From NCBI RefSeq assembly GCF_000478825.2, contig NZ_CP007542.1:1364001-1428000 (forward strand): 64,000 nt of DNA. Reading direction: 5' to 3'. Origin of the DNA: Synechocystis sp. PCC 6714 (lineage in GTDB: Bacteria; Cyanobacteriota; Cyanobacteriia; Cyanobacteriales; Microcystaceae). This document shows positions 17,713 through 27,090 of this stretch, piece after piece. Numbering within the stretch: the first letter of the stretch is position 1; the number at the start of each line of letters is the position of its first letter. A program made the translations under genes and the position numbers. The notes below the pieces were generated by a model that ran no database searches, was not told the origin of the DNA, and saw nothing but the letters and a program-made list of their open reading frames with translations.

Positions 17713-18828
17713 TTGCAATACCGTCGTTTTGGCCGCACTGAGCTAAATTTATCCGTTTTTTCCCTGGGTACCATGCGGGGCCTAGGCGATCGCCAACAAT
17801 TCTTGGCCACGGCGGCAAGGGCCTTGGGGGGGGGCATTAACCACATTGAAACGGCGGCGGCCTACGGAGAAAGTGAGATTCATTTGGCAGAGTTGCTGAA
17901 AAATTACCAGCGGGAGGATTTTTACCTCACCAGTAAGGTTTGTCCCACGGAGAATCCAGGGAAATTCATCCAAGCCATTGATCGTTCCCTGCAACGGCTC
18001 CAGGTGGATTATTTAGATTGTTTTGCCATCCACGGCATCAATACCCCCCAGCATTGGCAATGGGTTCAAGAACTTTGGCCTGTGATTGAAACGGCCCAAC
18101 AACAGGGAAAATTTCAACATCTTGGTTTTTCCACCCACGGTAGTTTGCCCTTAGTACAAGAAGTAATTGCTTCCGGGAAATTTGCCTTCGTTAATTTGCA
18201 TTACTACTGGTTCAACCAACATCTCGCCCCGGCGATCGCCCTAGCTCACCAAAGGGATATGGGCATTTTTATCATTTCCCCCGCCGACAAGGGAGGGCAA
18301 TTGTATGCACCGTCCGTAACCTTACAAAACCTCTGCCAACCTTTTACTCCCCTGGGTTTAACCTACCGTTTTCTTTTGAGTGACCCCCGCATTACCACCC
18401 TCAGTGTGGGCCCTGCCATACCCCAGGAATTGGACGAACCATTATCCCTAGGCGATCGCCTGGAACCGTTAAGCGATCAAGAACAGGCAATTTTGCAGAA
18501 TTTAGTTGACCATCAACAACAAATATTGGGGATCGACGCTTGCCGCCAGTGTTATCAATGTTTACCCTGCCCGGAAGAAATTAATATTCCCGAAATTTTA
18601 CGTCTGCGTAATTTAGCGGTGGCCTTTGATATGCAAACCTTTGGCCAGTATCGCTATCAAATGTTAGAAAATGCCGGGCACTGGTTCCCCGGTAAAAAAG
18701 GCGATCGTTGTACCGACTGTGGAGATTGCTTGCCCCGATGTCCCCATAATCTCAATATTCCTGACCTACTGCGGGATACCCACCAACGGTTGCGGGGTAA
18801 AAGCCGTCGTCGTTTATGGCAGGATTGA
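17713..18828 (+). CDS. Aldo/keto reductase with C-terminal 4Fe-4S ferredoxin domain
   Basis: A 371-residue oxidoreductase. The start is a TTG giving MQYRRFGRTELNLSVFSLGT, the normal beginning of this subfamily; no ATG is placed suitably. The TIM-barrel AKR domain covers about 1-270, with IETAAAYGESEIHLAELL (catalytic Asp/Tyr region), FYLTSKV (Lys) and DYLDCFAIHGIN (His). The C-terminal part carries two cysteine clusters: CRQCYQCLPCPEEINIPEI (about 278-296) and CTDCGDCLPRCPHNLNIPDL (about 336-355). The second is a classical 4Fe-4S pattern. Such fusions are predicted ferredoxin-linked reductases of unknown substrate. Confidence 0.88.
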   Translation: MQYRRFGRTELNLSVFSLGTMRGLGDRQQFLATAARALGGGINHIETAAAYGESEIHLAELLKNYQREDFYLTSKVCPTENPGKFIQAIDRSLQRLQVDYLDCFAIHGINTPQHWQWVQELWPVIETAQQQGKFQHLGFSTHGSLPLVQEVIASGKFAFVNLHYYWFNQHLAPAIALAHQRDMGIFIISPADKGGQLYAPSVTLQNLCQPFTPLGLTYRFLLSDPRITTLSVGPAIPQELDEPLSLGDRLEPLSDQEQAILQNLVDHQQQILGIDACRQCYQCLPCPEEINIPEILRLRNLAVAFDMQTFGQYRYQMLENAGHWFPGKKGDRCTDCGDCLPRCPHNLNIPDLLRDTHQRLRGKSRRRLWQD

Positions 18829-18890
18829 TCATTGAGCTGAAAAGTTAAGACTTTCACTCTTTGTCTAATTGTCTAAACAAACCAAATTAA

Positions 18891-20612
18891 TTAGGACAGA
18901 AGCCTATCGATACCATCTACGGCCAAGCCCAACGGCTCAAAACCAGTCAAATTAAGCAACTCCAGCGTCTCTATCAACAGCGTCTCCCCGGCGATCGCCT
19001 GCTGACGGTGGAATTAGCCCAGCGTTTAGGGGCCATCAGTCAGGAAATTAAACAGCCTGTTTCGGTGTATGTGAACCGACGGGGGCAAATTATGCGGGTG
19101 GGGGTAGGTACGCCCCGGCAAACCCAAATTCCGCCCCTGGAATTACCCCGCTATGGGGAGAAACGTTTATCAGGTATCCGTTGCCTCACCACAGATTTAA
19201 AAGGGGAAGCTCCCAGGGAATCCAGTCTAATTGCCATGGCCCTACAGAGGTTAGATGCGTTGGTGGTGTTGAACGTCACGGGTCAGGGTTTTGCCAAACG
19301 GGGCGGCGGCGTGACAGGCTATGTGGAAACAGGCTATTTAGCCCATTTATTACCCCAAGCTATTGAGGCGATCGGCGATACCGTAGCGGATTGGACCGTT
19401 TCCCCAGCGCTGGATTTGGAAGATTTAGCTGAAGAAGCCATCCTCGATTTGGTGGAAAGCCTAGAGGCAGAATTTGAGCGGGAATTCGTTGCTCGCCAGG
19501 TGGAGGCGGGGCAGGAAAGGGTTTTGGTGATGGGACTAAAAACCAGTGAGGTGGATGACCAAAGTTTTGCAGAGGGTTTGACGGAGTTAGAACGCTTAGT
19601 GGACTCCGCCGGGGGCCAGGTGCTCCAGGTCATGCGGCAAAATCGCAGTAAACCCCATCCCCAAACTGTAGTGGGGGAGGGCAAAGTGGAAGAATTAGCC
19701 CTGGCTGTACAAACCACCGGGGCAAATCTAGTGGTTTTTGACCGGGATCTGTCCGCTGCCCAGGTACGGAACCTCGAACAACGCTGTGGGGCTAGGGTAA
19801 TTGACCGCACGGAATTAATTTTGGATATTTTTGCCCAGCGGGCCCAGTCCAGGGCCGGTAAATTACAGGTGGAATTGGCCCAATTAGAATACCTGCTACC
19901 CAAATTGGTGGGTCGGGGCCAGGGTATGTCCCGGCTGGGGGGCGGCATTGGCACCAGGGGCCCAGGGGAAACCAAGCTAGAAACAGAACGGCGTACCATC
20001 CAAAGTCGCATTGCCAAGTTGCAAAAACAGGTTAATGAGTTACAGTCCCATCGCTCCCGCCTCCGCAATCAACGGCAACAACAGGCTGTCCCCACCGTGG
20101 CGATCGTCGGCTATACCAATGCGGGCAAATCCACCCTGCTCAATGCCCTCACCCAAGCGGATATTTACGCCGCTGACCAACTGTTTGCCACGCTAGACCC
20201 CACCACCAGGCGTTTATCTTTGTTGGATCCGGACAGTCAAACCTACCAGCCAATTTTGTTAACCGATACGGTGGGCTTTATCCATCAATTGCCCGACGCT
20301 TTGGTGGATGCGTTTCGGGCCACCTTAGAGGAAGTAACGGAAGCGGATCTACTGCTCCAAGTAGTGGATTTATCTGACCAGGCTTGGCGACGACAAATTG
20401 CCTCCGTGGCCAATATTTTGGCGGAAATGCCCTTGGCTACAGCCCCCATGGTGATGGTGTTTAACAAAATTGACCAGGTTTCCAGTGAAGCTTTAGCGGC
20501 GGCCCAAGGGGATTACCCCCAGGCGATTTTTCTAGCGGCGGCCCAGGGTATTGGTTTAGAAACCTTAAAAAAACGTTTACTGGAACAAATTTTGGCAGAT
20601 TTGGCCAGTTGA
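18891..20612 (+). CDS. hflX: GTPase HflX (start codon uncertain)
   Basis: A ribosome-associated GTPase. The N-terminal HflX domain contains RSKPHPQTVVGEGKVEEL and RTELILDIFAQRAQSRAGKLQVELAQL. The GTPase domain has G1 GYTNAGKSTLLNAL, G3 DTVGFIHQLP and G4 NKID. The first conventional start is GTG 19008 (534 residues). However, the frame is open back to 18891, and the sequence before 19008 (IDTIYGQAQRLKTSQIKQLQ... from 18906) looks like the conserved beginning of cyanobacterial HflX proteins. No in-frame ATG, GTG or TTG exists in that stretch. AGGA at 18893-18896 lies ten bases before an ATC codon at 18906. Listed coordinates cover the whole open frame. Confidence 0.85.
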   Translation, partial: LGQKPIDTIYGQAQRLKTSQIKQLQRLYQQRLPGDRLLTVELAQRLGAISQEIKQPVSVYVNRRGQIMRVGVGTPRQTQIPPLELPRYGEKRLSGIRCLTTDLKGEAPRESSLIAMALQRLDALVVLNVTGQGFAKRGGGVTGYVETGYLAHLLPQAIEAIGDTVADWTVSPALDLEDLAEEAILDLVESLEAEFEREFVARQVEAGQERVLVMGLKTSEVDDQSFAEGLTELERLVDSAGGQVLQVMRQNRSKPHPQTVVGEGKVEELALAVQTTGANLVVFDRDLSAAQVRNLEQRCGARVIDRTELILDIFAQRAQSRAGKLQVELAQLEYLLPKLVGRGQGMSRLGGGIGTRGPGETKLETERRTIQSRIAKLQKQVNELQSHRSRLRNQRQQQAVPTVAIVGYTNAGKSTLLNALTQADIYAADQLFATLDPTTRRLSLLDPDSQTYQPILLTDTVGFIHQLPDALVDAFRATLEEVTEADLLLQVVDLSDQAWRRQIASVANILAEMPLATAPMVMVFNKIDQVSSEALAAAQGDYPQAIFLAAAQGIGLETLKKRLLEQILADLAS

Positions 20613-20630
20613 TAAATTTTTCTGCTCCAA

Positions 20631-21623
20631 TTACCAGCGAATTACGCTAGCAGCCCAGGTTAAACCAGCGCCAAAACCGGCTAGGGCAATTAAATCCCCC
20701 GGTGTAATTTTCCCCGCCCGCACGGCCTGATCCAGGGCCAAAGGGATGGAAGCAGCGGAAGTATTGCCGTAGTCCCCCACGTTACTGATGAGCTTTTCCG
20801 ATGGAATCCCCAGGCGATCGCCAACGGCATCCATAATGCGTTGATTGGCTTGGTGGAGAATGACCCAATCCAAATCAGCGGTGGTCAACTGGGCTTTAAA
20901 CAGCACTTTTTCAATAATCTCCGGCACCTTAGCCACAGCAAAGCGATACACTTCCCGGCCGTTCATGGTGATGGGTTGATAGCCCCCTTGGCCGACGGTT
21001 TTGCCAGGAATTAACTGCCGAGGTACTGCTTGGTAGGGCAAATTAAGACAACCATTGCTGCCACCATCGGTGTACATTTCAAAGGCCAATAAATTGTCTT
21101 GGGATTGGCGTTGTAAGACCACCGCCCCAGCCCCATCGCCGAACAAGACACAGGTGGTGCGGTCAGACCAATCTACCCAACGGGAAAGCACATCCCCCCC
21201 CACTAATAGAATATTTTGGTAAACGCCGGTGCGTAAAAACTGGGCCGCCACGTTTAATCCCACCACAAAGCCAGAACAGGCCGCGGTCAGGTCGAAAGCA
21301 AAAGCTCTGGTGGCCCCCAGTCCCCCTTGAATTTGAGCGGCACTGCCAAACAGATCATCGGGGGTGGAGGTGGCCAAAATAATTAAATCCAAATCCTCCG
21401 GCTGTAGTTCTGCCATGGCCAGCGCTTGTTGTCCGGCTTTTATCCCCAAACTGGCCAGGCCCTCGGCGGGAGAACAAATATAACGTTGACGCATACCCGT
21501 GCGGGATTGAATCCACTCGTCGGAAGTCTCAACAATGTTGCTCAGGTCTTGATTTGTTAAACTCTGGTCGGCGATCGCCGTGCCACTGCCAATAATTTTG
21601 AGGCCACTGCCAAGGGTATTCAA
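20631..21623 (-). CDS. fabH: 3-oxoacyl-ACP synthase III (FabH)
   Basis: A 330-residue thiolase-fold enzyme that starts fatty-acid synthesis by condensing acetyl-CoA with malonyl-ACP. The triad is visible: Cys116 in FDLTAACSGFVVGL, His in WVILHQANQRIMDAV (near 255) and Asn in NVGDYGNTSAASIPLAL (near 286). The length is standard. It is downstream of plsX on the same strand (gap 93 bp), a pairing common in bacteria. It converges with hflX, 18 bp apart. Confidence 0.96.
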   Translation of the reverse strand: MNTLGSGLKIIGSGTAIADQSLTNQDLSNIVETSDEWIQSRTGMRQRYICSPAEGLASLGIKAGQQALAMAELQPEDLDLIILATSTPDDLFGSAAQIQGGLGATRAFAFDLTAACSGFVVGLNVAAQFLRTGVYQNILLVGGDVLSRWVDWSDRTTCVLFGDGAGAVVLQRQSQDNLLAFEMYTDGGSNGCLNLPYQAVPRQLIPGKTVGQGGYQPITMNGREVYRFAVAKVPEIIEKVLFKAQLTTADLDWVILHQANQRIMDAVGDRLGIPSEKLISNVGDYGNTSAASIPLALDQAVRAGKITPGDLIALAGFGAGLTWAASVIRW

Positions 21624-21716
21624 AAGTCCTGACTCCCGCTGATGTCATGGTGAGCGATTACAGGCTTAAAGCATAGGACAAAGCCGGCCCCCGAGTCACT
21701 ATGGCCAGGGGACTTT

Positions 21717-22763
21717 CTAGATATTCTGCAATTCTTCGGTTTTTTGTCGTTCCATCAACAGGGAAGTGGAATTGTTAATCCGTACAGAAACCTGATTATC
21801 GATTGCCTCCTTAGCCAGGCGAATGGCGTTGAAAATCGACCCACTGCGGGAACTGCCATGGCTAATCACACAAATCCCATCGACCCCGAACAGCAAGGCT
21901 CCTCCATGTTCTGCATGGTCCACCCTTTGCTTAATACGTTTGAGGTTGGGAGCCAAAAGAATGGCACCTAATTTGCCCCGCCAGCCCCTGGGAAGTTCTT
22001 CCTTAACAATGCTCAGTAAAATTTCCCCCACCGCTTCAGCAAATTTAAGCACAATATTGCCGACAAAACCGTCACAAACAATCACATCAAAGTTACCGGA
22101 AAGTACGTCCCGCCCTTCGGCGTTACCCACAAAGGGAATTTGCGGATTACTTTCTAGCAATTCATGGGTTTGCAAGGCCACAGTGTTACCTTTGTTTGCC
22201 TCTTCACCAATGTTAAGCAGACCCACTTTGGGGCTATCAACCCCCAACACATACTGGCTGTACACTGTCCCCATTAGGGCAAACTGTTCCAGATATTTGG
22301 GCTTGCAGTCCACATTGGCCCCCACGTCTAGCACAATTACCGATTTCCCGGGAATCATCGTGGGAAAAAGGGTGCCGATCGCCGGCCGGTCAATGCCTTT
22401 TAAACGTCCTAGCCGTAGCAGGGCCGCCGCCATAGCCGCCCCCGAATGGCCAGCGGAAACCACCGCATCGGCCTGTTTTTCTTTGACCAAATTCATGGCC
22501 ACATTAATGGAAGCTTTGGGTTTGCGGCGCACCACCACCGCATCTTCCTCCATTTCCACCACCCCTTCCGCATCGACAATGGTAAGGTGAATGCCCTGAT
22601 GGGGATGGCGGTTTAAACAATCCTCAATGGCTTGGCGATCGCCGACAAGAAAAATTTCCACATCTAATTCCTGACTCGCCCGGATAGCACCGATAACAAT
22701 CTCTTCGGGGGCATAGTCACCTCCCATTGCGTCTAAAGCAATTTTCGCCCGCATTACAGCCAT
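21717..22763 (-). CDS. plsX: Phosphate acyltransferase PlsX
   Basis: A 348-residue soluble enzyme making acyl-phosphate from acyl-ACP, the first step of the PlsX-PlsY phospholipid route. The N-terminus KIALDAMGGDYAPEEIVIGA, SAGHSGAAMAAALLRLGRLKGIDRPAI and GFVGNIVLKFAEAVGE are family hallmarks. The start is given as MAVMRAKIALD; the ATG three codons later is equally possible. Followed by fabH, so the pair links fatty-acid initiation with glycerolipid synthesis. Confidence 0.95.
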   Translation of the reverse strand: MAVMRAKIALDAMGGDYAPEEIVIGAIRASQELDVEIFLVGDRQAIEDCLNRHPHQGIHLTIVDAEGVVEMEEDAVVVRRKPKASINVAMNLVKEKQADAVVSAGHSGAAMAAALLRLGRLKGIDRPAIGTLFPTMIPGKSVIVLDVGANVDCKPKYLEQFALMGTVYSQYVLGVDSPKVGLLNIGEEANKGNTVALQTHELLESNPQIPFVGNAEGRDVLSGNFDVIVCDGFVGNIVLKFAEAVGEILLSIVKEELPRGWRGKLGAILLAPNLKRIKQRVDHAEHGGALLFGVDGICVISHGSSRSGSIFNAIRLAKEAIDNQVSVRINNSTSLLMERQKTEELQNI

Positions 22764-22842
22764 TGATCACAACCCATTGAATCTCAAAAATTGTAGCAGA
22801 CAGCCCGGGGAAGCAGAACTTTTCGCCATTCAACCGATTAAC

Positions 22843-23292
22843 TTAACCAATGGCCTGCACCTGTTTTCCCTGCTCTTGTTTTTCCTTGAGGACACGGCGG
22901 ACAAAATGGATCATCTTAATGTCGTTTTCTTGGATGTGGTGCCTGAGCCAATCAGCCAGAAAACTCGAAACATCGAAGAAAACAGCCAAAGTACTTTCTT
23001 CGTGTTGTAAACGAAACTGTAGATCCATCACCTGTTTGGTTAATTTTTCGTGGATGGTGCGGTGCTCAAACAAATGGGGATAGTCCAAGCTCCACATCAA
23101 TTCTTCTTCGCAACGGAAATGGAACCCAGTGTATTCAAGCAAGTCCGCCAGTAATAAACTCAGTTCTTCCCTGGTGATGGGTTTTTGTAGAGATTCATCC
23201 AGGGAATTAATCAGGGAAAACAAATGTTGGTGCTGTAAATCAATTAATTCATAACCACAGGCCAAATCTTCAGACCAAACAGCAATGCCCAT
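22843..23292 (-). CDS. Bacteriohemerythrin-like protein
   Basis: A 149-residue four-helix-bundle protein from the ATG at 23292, MGIAVWSEDLACGYELIDLQHQHLF. Diiron ligands of the hemerythrin pattern are present: His in LIDLQHQHLF, His and Glu in YTGFHFRCEEELM, His in LFEHRTIHEKL, and His and Asp in WLRHHIQENDIKMI. The frame continues upstream to 23358 over the end of ktrB, but that part is not hemerythrin-like. Hemerythrins bind oxygen or sense it or iron. The gene lies 65 bp downstream of ktrB on the same strand, so it may belong to the same transcript. Confidence 0.88.
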   Translation of the reverse strand: MGIAVWSEDLACGYELIDLQHQHLFSLINSLDESLQKPITREELSLLLADLLEYTGFHFRCEEELMWSLDYPHLFEHRTIHEKLTKQVMDLQFRLQHEESTLAVFFDVSSFLADWLRHHIQENDIKMIHFVRRVLKEKQEQGKQVQAIG

Positions 23293-23357
23293 GTAACTGT
23301 CCTCGTTAGTTCTCCACCCTCTACTCTCCATTCTAGTTAGCCAGGGGAGGAACCGCA

Positions 23358-24692
23358 TCAGCCCACCAGCAGGTTTTCCTCTGGGTATTTAATCAAACTG
23401 GGCTTAGGATCTCCAACAATCGCCGCCATCAAAATCGTAATCCCCACCCGGCCAATGAACATGGTCACAACTAACACCAATTGGGACAGGGGTTTTAGTT
23501 CCGGGGTAATGCCGAGGGAAAGTCCCACCGTAGCAAAGGCGGACACTGCTTCAAATGCCAAAGACACAGTTTCCTGTTCCGCTTCCAAAAAAATTAGCAA
23601 GCTCAAGCTACAAACCACCGTCACCACTGAGCCAAATACCACGGCGATCGCCTTGAGAATTAACTGGGGGGGGATACAGCGGTCATCAATAATTACCCTT
23701 TCTTGGCCCCGCAAAGCTGACCGAGTGCAGTTGGCCAAAATGGCAAAGGTCGTGGTTTTGATCCCTCCTCCGGTGCCACTGGGACTAGCACCAATGAACA
23801 TCAACAACATCACCAGCACCAAACTAGTGGAACTAAGATCATTCAAATCAATGGTGTTAAAACCCGCTGTCCGGGTGGTCACCGATTGAAACCAGGCAAT
23901 TAACAAACGGTCCTGCAAGGAAAACTGAGCTAAGGCCTGATTGCCCTGGGCTTCCAAAATAAGAATGCCGAAAAAGCCCAACAACAGCAGGAAGATTGTT
24001 ACCCGCACCACCACCCTGAGGTTGAGGGAAAAAGCAAACCGCCGCTGGGACTTTTTAACTTTTCGCACTAGCCAAAAATAGGATTCAATAATTACCTGGT
24101 AGCCAATGCCACCGAAAATAATCAGGGCCGAAACCGCCAAATTGACGGTTAACGAACTTTGATAGCCAATCAAACCGTCCGAAAAAAGACTAAACCCAGC
24201 ATTATTAAAAGCGCTGATGCTGTGGAAAAGAGCATACCAGAGGGCCCTGGTGGGCGGGTAATCCTGGACGAAAACTCCGAAAAGAATAATAGTCCCGGTA
24301 ATTTCAAAAATTAAAGTGGTGGCAATAACTGACTTAATTAGATTATTACTACCCTGGGCAAAGCGATGGTCGAAGGATTCTTGGATAGCAAACCTTTGCT
24401 GTAAATCGAATTTGCGTCCAATCAGAATCATCAAAAAAGTGGTCAGGGTCATATAGCCCAATCCTCCCAACTGGGCCAGCAACACCACCGTTAATTCACC
24501 CCAAAAGGAAAAATACTTACTCACGTCCACCACACTCAGCCCTGTGACGCAAACAGCCGAAGTGGAGGTAAACAAAGCCACCAAAGGACTGCCCCATTCC
24601 CCAGTACTGGTGGCAAAAGGCATTAACAATAACAACGTGCCCACGGCGATCGCCGCAATGAAACCGAGGCAAATAGTACGGGAAATGGTCAT
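23358..24692 (-). CDS. ktrB: Na+-dependent K+ uptake channel subunit KtrB (NtpJ)
   Basis: A 444-residue TrkH/KtrB-type potassium translocator with four membrane-pore-membrane repeats. P-loop glycine motifs are visible: STSAVCVTGLSV (P1), FNNAGFSLFS (P2), TRTAGFNTIDL (P3) and FATVGLSLGI (P4). In Synechocystis, KtrB works with the NAD-binding KtrA subunit (encoded elsewhere) in osmotic adaptation. The product of the gene immediately upstream was originally named KtrE as a third component. The two genes overlap by four bases (ATGA), which shows translational coupling. Confidence 0.94.
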   Translation of the reverse strand: MTISRTICLGFIAAIAVGTLLLLMPFATSTGEWGSPLVALFTSTSAVCVTGLSVVDVSKYFSFWGELTVVLLAQLGGLGYMTLTTFLMILIGRKFDLQQRFAIQESFDHRFAQGSNNLIKSVIATTLIFEITGTIILFGVFVQDYPPTRALWYALFHSISAFNNAGFSLFSDGLIGYQSSLTVNLAVSALIIFGGIGYQVIIESYFWLVRKVKKSQRRFAFSLNLRVVVRVTIFLLLLGFFGILILEAQGNQALAQFSLQDRLLIAWFQSVTTRTAGFNTIDLNDLSSTSLVLVMLLMFIGASPSGTGGGIKTTTFAILANCTRSALRGQERVIIDDRCIPPQLILKAIAVVFGSVVTVVCSLSLLIFLEAEQETVSLAFEAVSAFATVGLSLGITPELKPLSQLVLVVTMFIGRVGITILMAAIVGDPKPSLIKYPEENLLVG

Positions 24693-25858
24693 TCCAGCAG
24701 ATAAGAGTAAGAAGTTAGGTTCGCAGAGTGCCCCAGGTGGGACACCAAGGTTCCATAGAGGGACTCCAATTGGACCATATTGGCGGCAAAAGTGTAGCGC
24801 TCCAGTACCCTTTCCCTTGCCTTACGTCCCAAAAGCTCCGTAATTTCTGGATGGTCCCTTAGTAAGGGTAGAAGAATTTTTAATTGAGCCGTTACCCCCT
24901 GGGTTTTGAGCACAATGCCCGCCCCGTTTTCCAACACTTCCCCATCTGCCCCCGCATCGGTGGCCACACAGGCAGTGCCACAGGCCATAGCTTCCAACAA
25001 AGAAAGGGACAAGCCCTCTACCAGGGAAGGCAAAATAAAGGCATCGGCAGCCCGCAACAGTTGAATCCGGGTCAACTCATCGGCCACAAACCCCAGCCAA
25101 TGTACCCCCATTTCCGGGCCATAGTGGGTCTGTAGGGTGGATTTTAAAATGCCGTCCCCTACCATGAGTAATTTGCAATGGGGGCCCATATCAGAAAACT
25201 TCCAGCCTTTGAGCAGAGCCTCCACATTCTTTTCCGGGGCAATGCGTCCTAAGTAAATAAATAGGCGCCGGGCTTGGTACTGTTTTTTCAGATCATTTTC
25301 CCCGGGACAATAACGCTCCACCGCCACTCCGTTGGGGATAATGGCTAGGCGCTGGCGGGGTACCCCTAGTTTGAGCAACAGGTTTCGCTGTAGACGGGAA
25401 AAGACGATCACCTTATCGTACTGGGCCAACGAGGGAGCATAGAGTTGATAGGTTAAAAATTGGGTACTGGAGGAGAAATTACGGAGCTTGCTGTCGAAGG
25501 GGGGATGAAAGGTGGCAATCAGGGGCAGGCCCAACTCCTCGCAAATTTCCGGTAAACGAAAATCTAATGGGGAAAGGGTCAGTGACGCATGGACTATATC
25601 CGGCTTCAATTTTGCTAGGGCATCGGCCAGCACCCGGTTGGAACGGGGGGTAGGGATGGTGTAAATGGTGGACTTAAACAGAAACGGCAAAGCCACCTCA
25701 GCGCATGCCCTTTCAGTGGGAGGATCCCCTTCATCCTCCTGGGCAAAATGTAAAAAGCTCACCTGATGGCCCCGGTCTAATAATGCATTGGTGACCTCTC
25801 GACCGTAGGTTACATTGCCGCAAAAAGGCGTTTTCTTTCCTAACCAAGCAATATGCAT
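24689..25858 (-). CDS. dgdA: Glycosyltransferase: digalactosyldiacylglycerol synthase DgdA (also called KtrE)
   Basis: A 389-residue GT-B, GT4-family enzyme. The N-terminal domain is MHIAWLGKKTPFCGNVTYGREV. The C-terminal donor-binding domain has FIYLGRIAPEKNVEALLKGW and the E-x7-E motif in PSLVEGLSLSLLEAMACGTACVATDAGAD. I recognise it as the Synechocystis slr1508 product, reported first as KtrE, needed for Ktr-mediated potassium uptake, and later as the synthase that adds a second galactose to monogalactosyldiacylglycerol in thylakoid membranes. No membrane helix is apparent, consistent with peripheral association. The stop overlaps the ktrB start by four bases. Confidence 0.85.
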   Translation of the reverse strand: MHIAWLGKKTPFCGNVTYGREVTNALLDRGHQVSFLHFAQEDEGDPPTERACAEVALPFLFKSTIYTIPTPRSNRVLADALAKLKPDIVHASLTLSPLDFRLPEICEELGLPLIATFHPPFDSKLRNFSSSTQFLTYQLYAPSLAQYDKVIVFSRLQRNLLLKLGVPRQRLAIIPNGVAVERYCPGENDLKKQYQARRLFIYLGRIAPEKNVEALLKGWKFSDMGPHCKLLMVGDGILKSTLQTHYGPEMGVHWLGFVADELTRIQLLRAADAFILPSLVEGLSLSLLEAMACGTACVATDAGADGEVLENGAGIVLKTQGVTAQLKILLPLLRDHPEITELLGRKARERVLERYTFAANMVQLESLYGTLVSHLGHSANLTSYSYLLE

Positions 25859-25988
25859 TCAAATAACCAGACCATGAACGAAACCGTGACAATCAGGGAA
25901 CGGCAAAGGGAACTATAAACTCGGGCATCTGTAAATTTCTTCGCCAATCATAGGTGATCTTTTGGCTTCTGGCGATGTATCCCCGGGC

Positions 25989-27005
25989 TTAAGCACTGAT
26001 TAAACTGCCCATGGCCCGACCCATATTGGCGGGGTTGAGGGCGTCGAGGGCCGCAGTGGGTTCATAGCCACAATGCACCATGCAGTCTTGGCATTTGGGA
26101 TTATCACTTTTGGGACCATAGTTTTCCCATTCGGTTTGCTCCAGCAGTTGCTGAAAACTTTGGTAGTAGCCTTCGTTGAGTAGGTAGCAGGGTTTCTGCC
26201 ATCCCAGCACGCTGTAACTAGGACTCCCCCAGGGAGTGCAATCATAGTCCTTTTCCCCCATGAGGAAGTCTAAAAATAGGGGATTATGGTTGAAATTCCA
26301 GGCTTTTTTACCCTTGTTCCAAGGGGCTAGTAATTCCCGGAACAAGGCTTTGGTTTGCTCCCGTTTAAGGAAATGGTCTTGATCCGGGGCCCATTCATAG
26401 CTGTAACCAGGGGAAATCATCATGCCATCGATGCCCAGGGTTTGAAGGTAGTCAAAAAAGCTCTGCATTTCCTCCACGTTGGCCCCGTCAAACACCGTGG
26501 TGTTGGTGGTTACCCGGAATCCTTTGGCTTTAGCCGCTTTGATGGCCGCAACCGCTTTGTCAAATACGCCCTGGCGATCGACGCATTTATCGTGGTGTTC
26601 CCTGGGGCCATCAAGGTGAATACTGAAGGTTAGGTAGGGGGAGGGCTGGAATTTGTCCAAGCTTTTTTCCAGCAAAATTGCATTCGTACAAAGATAAATA
26701 AACTTCCGACGGTCTACTAAACCTCGCACAATTTCATCAATTTGGGGATGGAGCAAAGGTTCGCCGCCGGGGATGGAAACTACTGGGGCGCCGCATTCTT
26801 CCACTGCCCGGAAACAATCCTCGGGGGAGAGGTTCTGTTTGAGAATTTCCGTAGGATGTTGAATTTTTCCACAGCCTTGACAGGCCAAGTTACAGCGGAA
26901 TAGGGGTTCCAGCATCAACACCAGGGGAAAACGCTTTTTGCCTTGGAGCCGCTGGCTGACGATGTAGCTACCTACCACTAGGGCTTGCTTAAAGGATACG
27001 GCCAT
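25989..27005 (-). CDS. hpnH: Adenosyl-hopene transferase HpnH (radical SAM)
   Basis: A 338-residue radical SAM enzyme. The cluster motif is [19 protein letters not shown] (CxxxCxxC), with a glycine-rich SAM motif [21 protein letters not shown]-like cysteine group follows near the C-terminus ([14 protein letters not shown]). HpnH joins adenosine to diploptene, the first step to extended hopanoids, which Synechocystis makes. I start at the ATG 27005 ([20 protein letters not shown]), which matches the family N-terminus. It is followed 130 bp downstream by the dgdA-ktrB pair, so membrane lipid functions are neighbours here. Confidence 0.9.
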   Translation of the reverse strand: MAVSFKQALVVGSYIVSQRLQGKKRFPLVLMLEPLFRCNLACQGCGKIQHPTEILKQNLSPEDCFRAVEECGAPVVSIPGGEPLLHPQIDEIVRGLVDRRKFIYLCTNAILLEKSLDKFQPSPYLTFSIHLDGPREHHDKCVDRQGVFDKAVAAIKAAKAKGFRVTTNTTVFDGANVEEMQSFFDYLQTLGIDGMMISPGYSYEWAPDQDHFLKREQTKALFRELLAPWNKGKKAWNFNHNPLFLDFLMGEKDYDCTPWGSPSYSVLGWQKPCYLLNEGYYQSFQQLLEQTEWENYGPKSDNPKCQDCMVHCGYEPTAALDALNPANMGRAMGSLISA

Positions 27006-27090
27006 GATCTGTTTCACACCACCATAAATTTTTAATTATCACCAAAAGTATGACACGGGAAAAGGCGGCCCTTCCTGACCGAGTTGGAGC

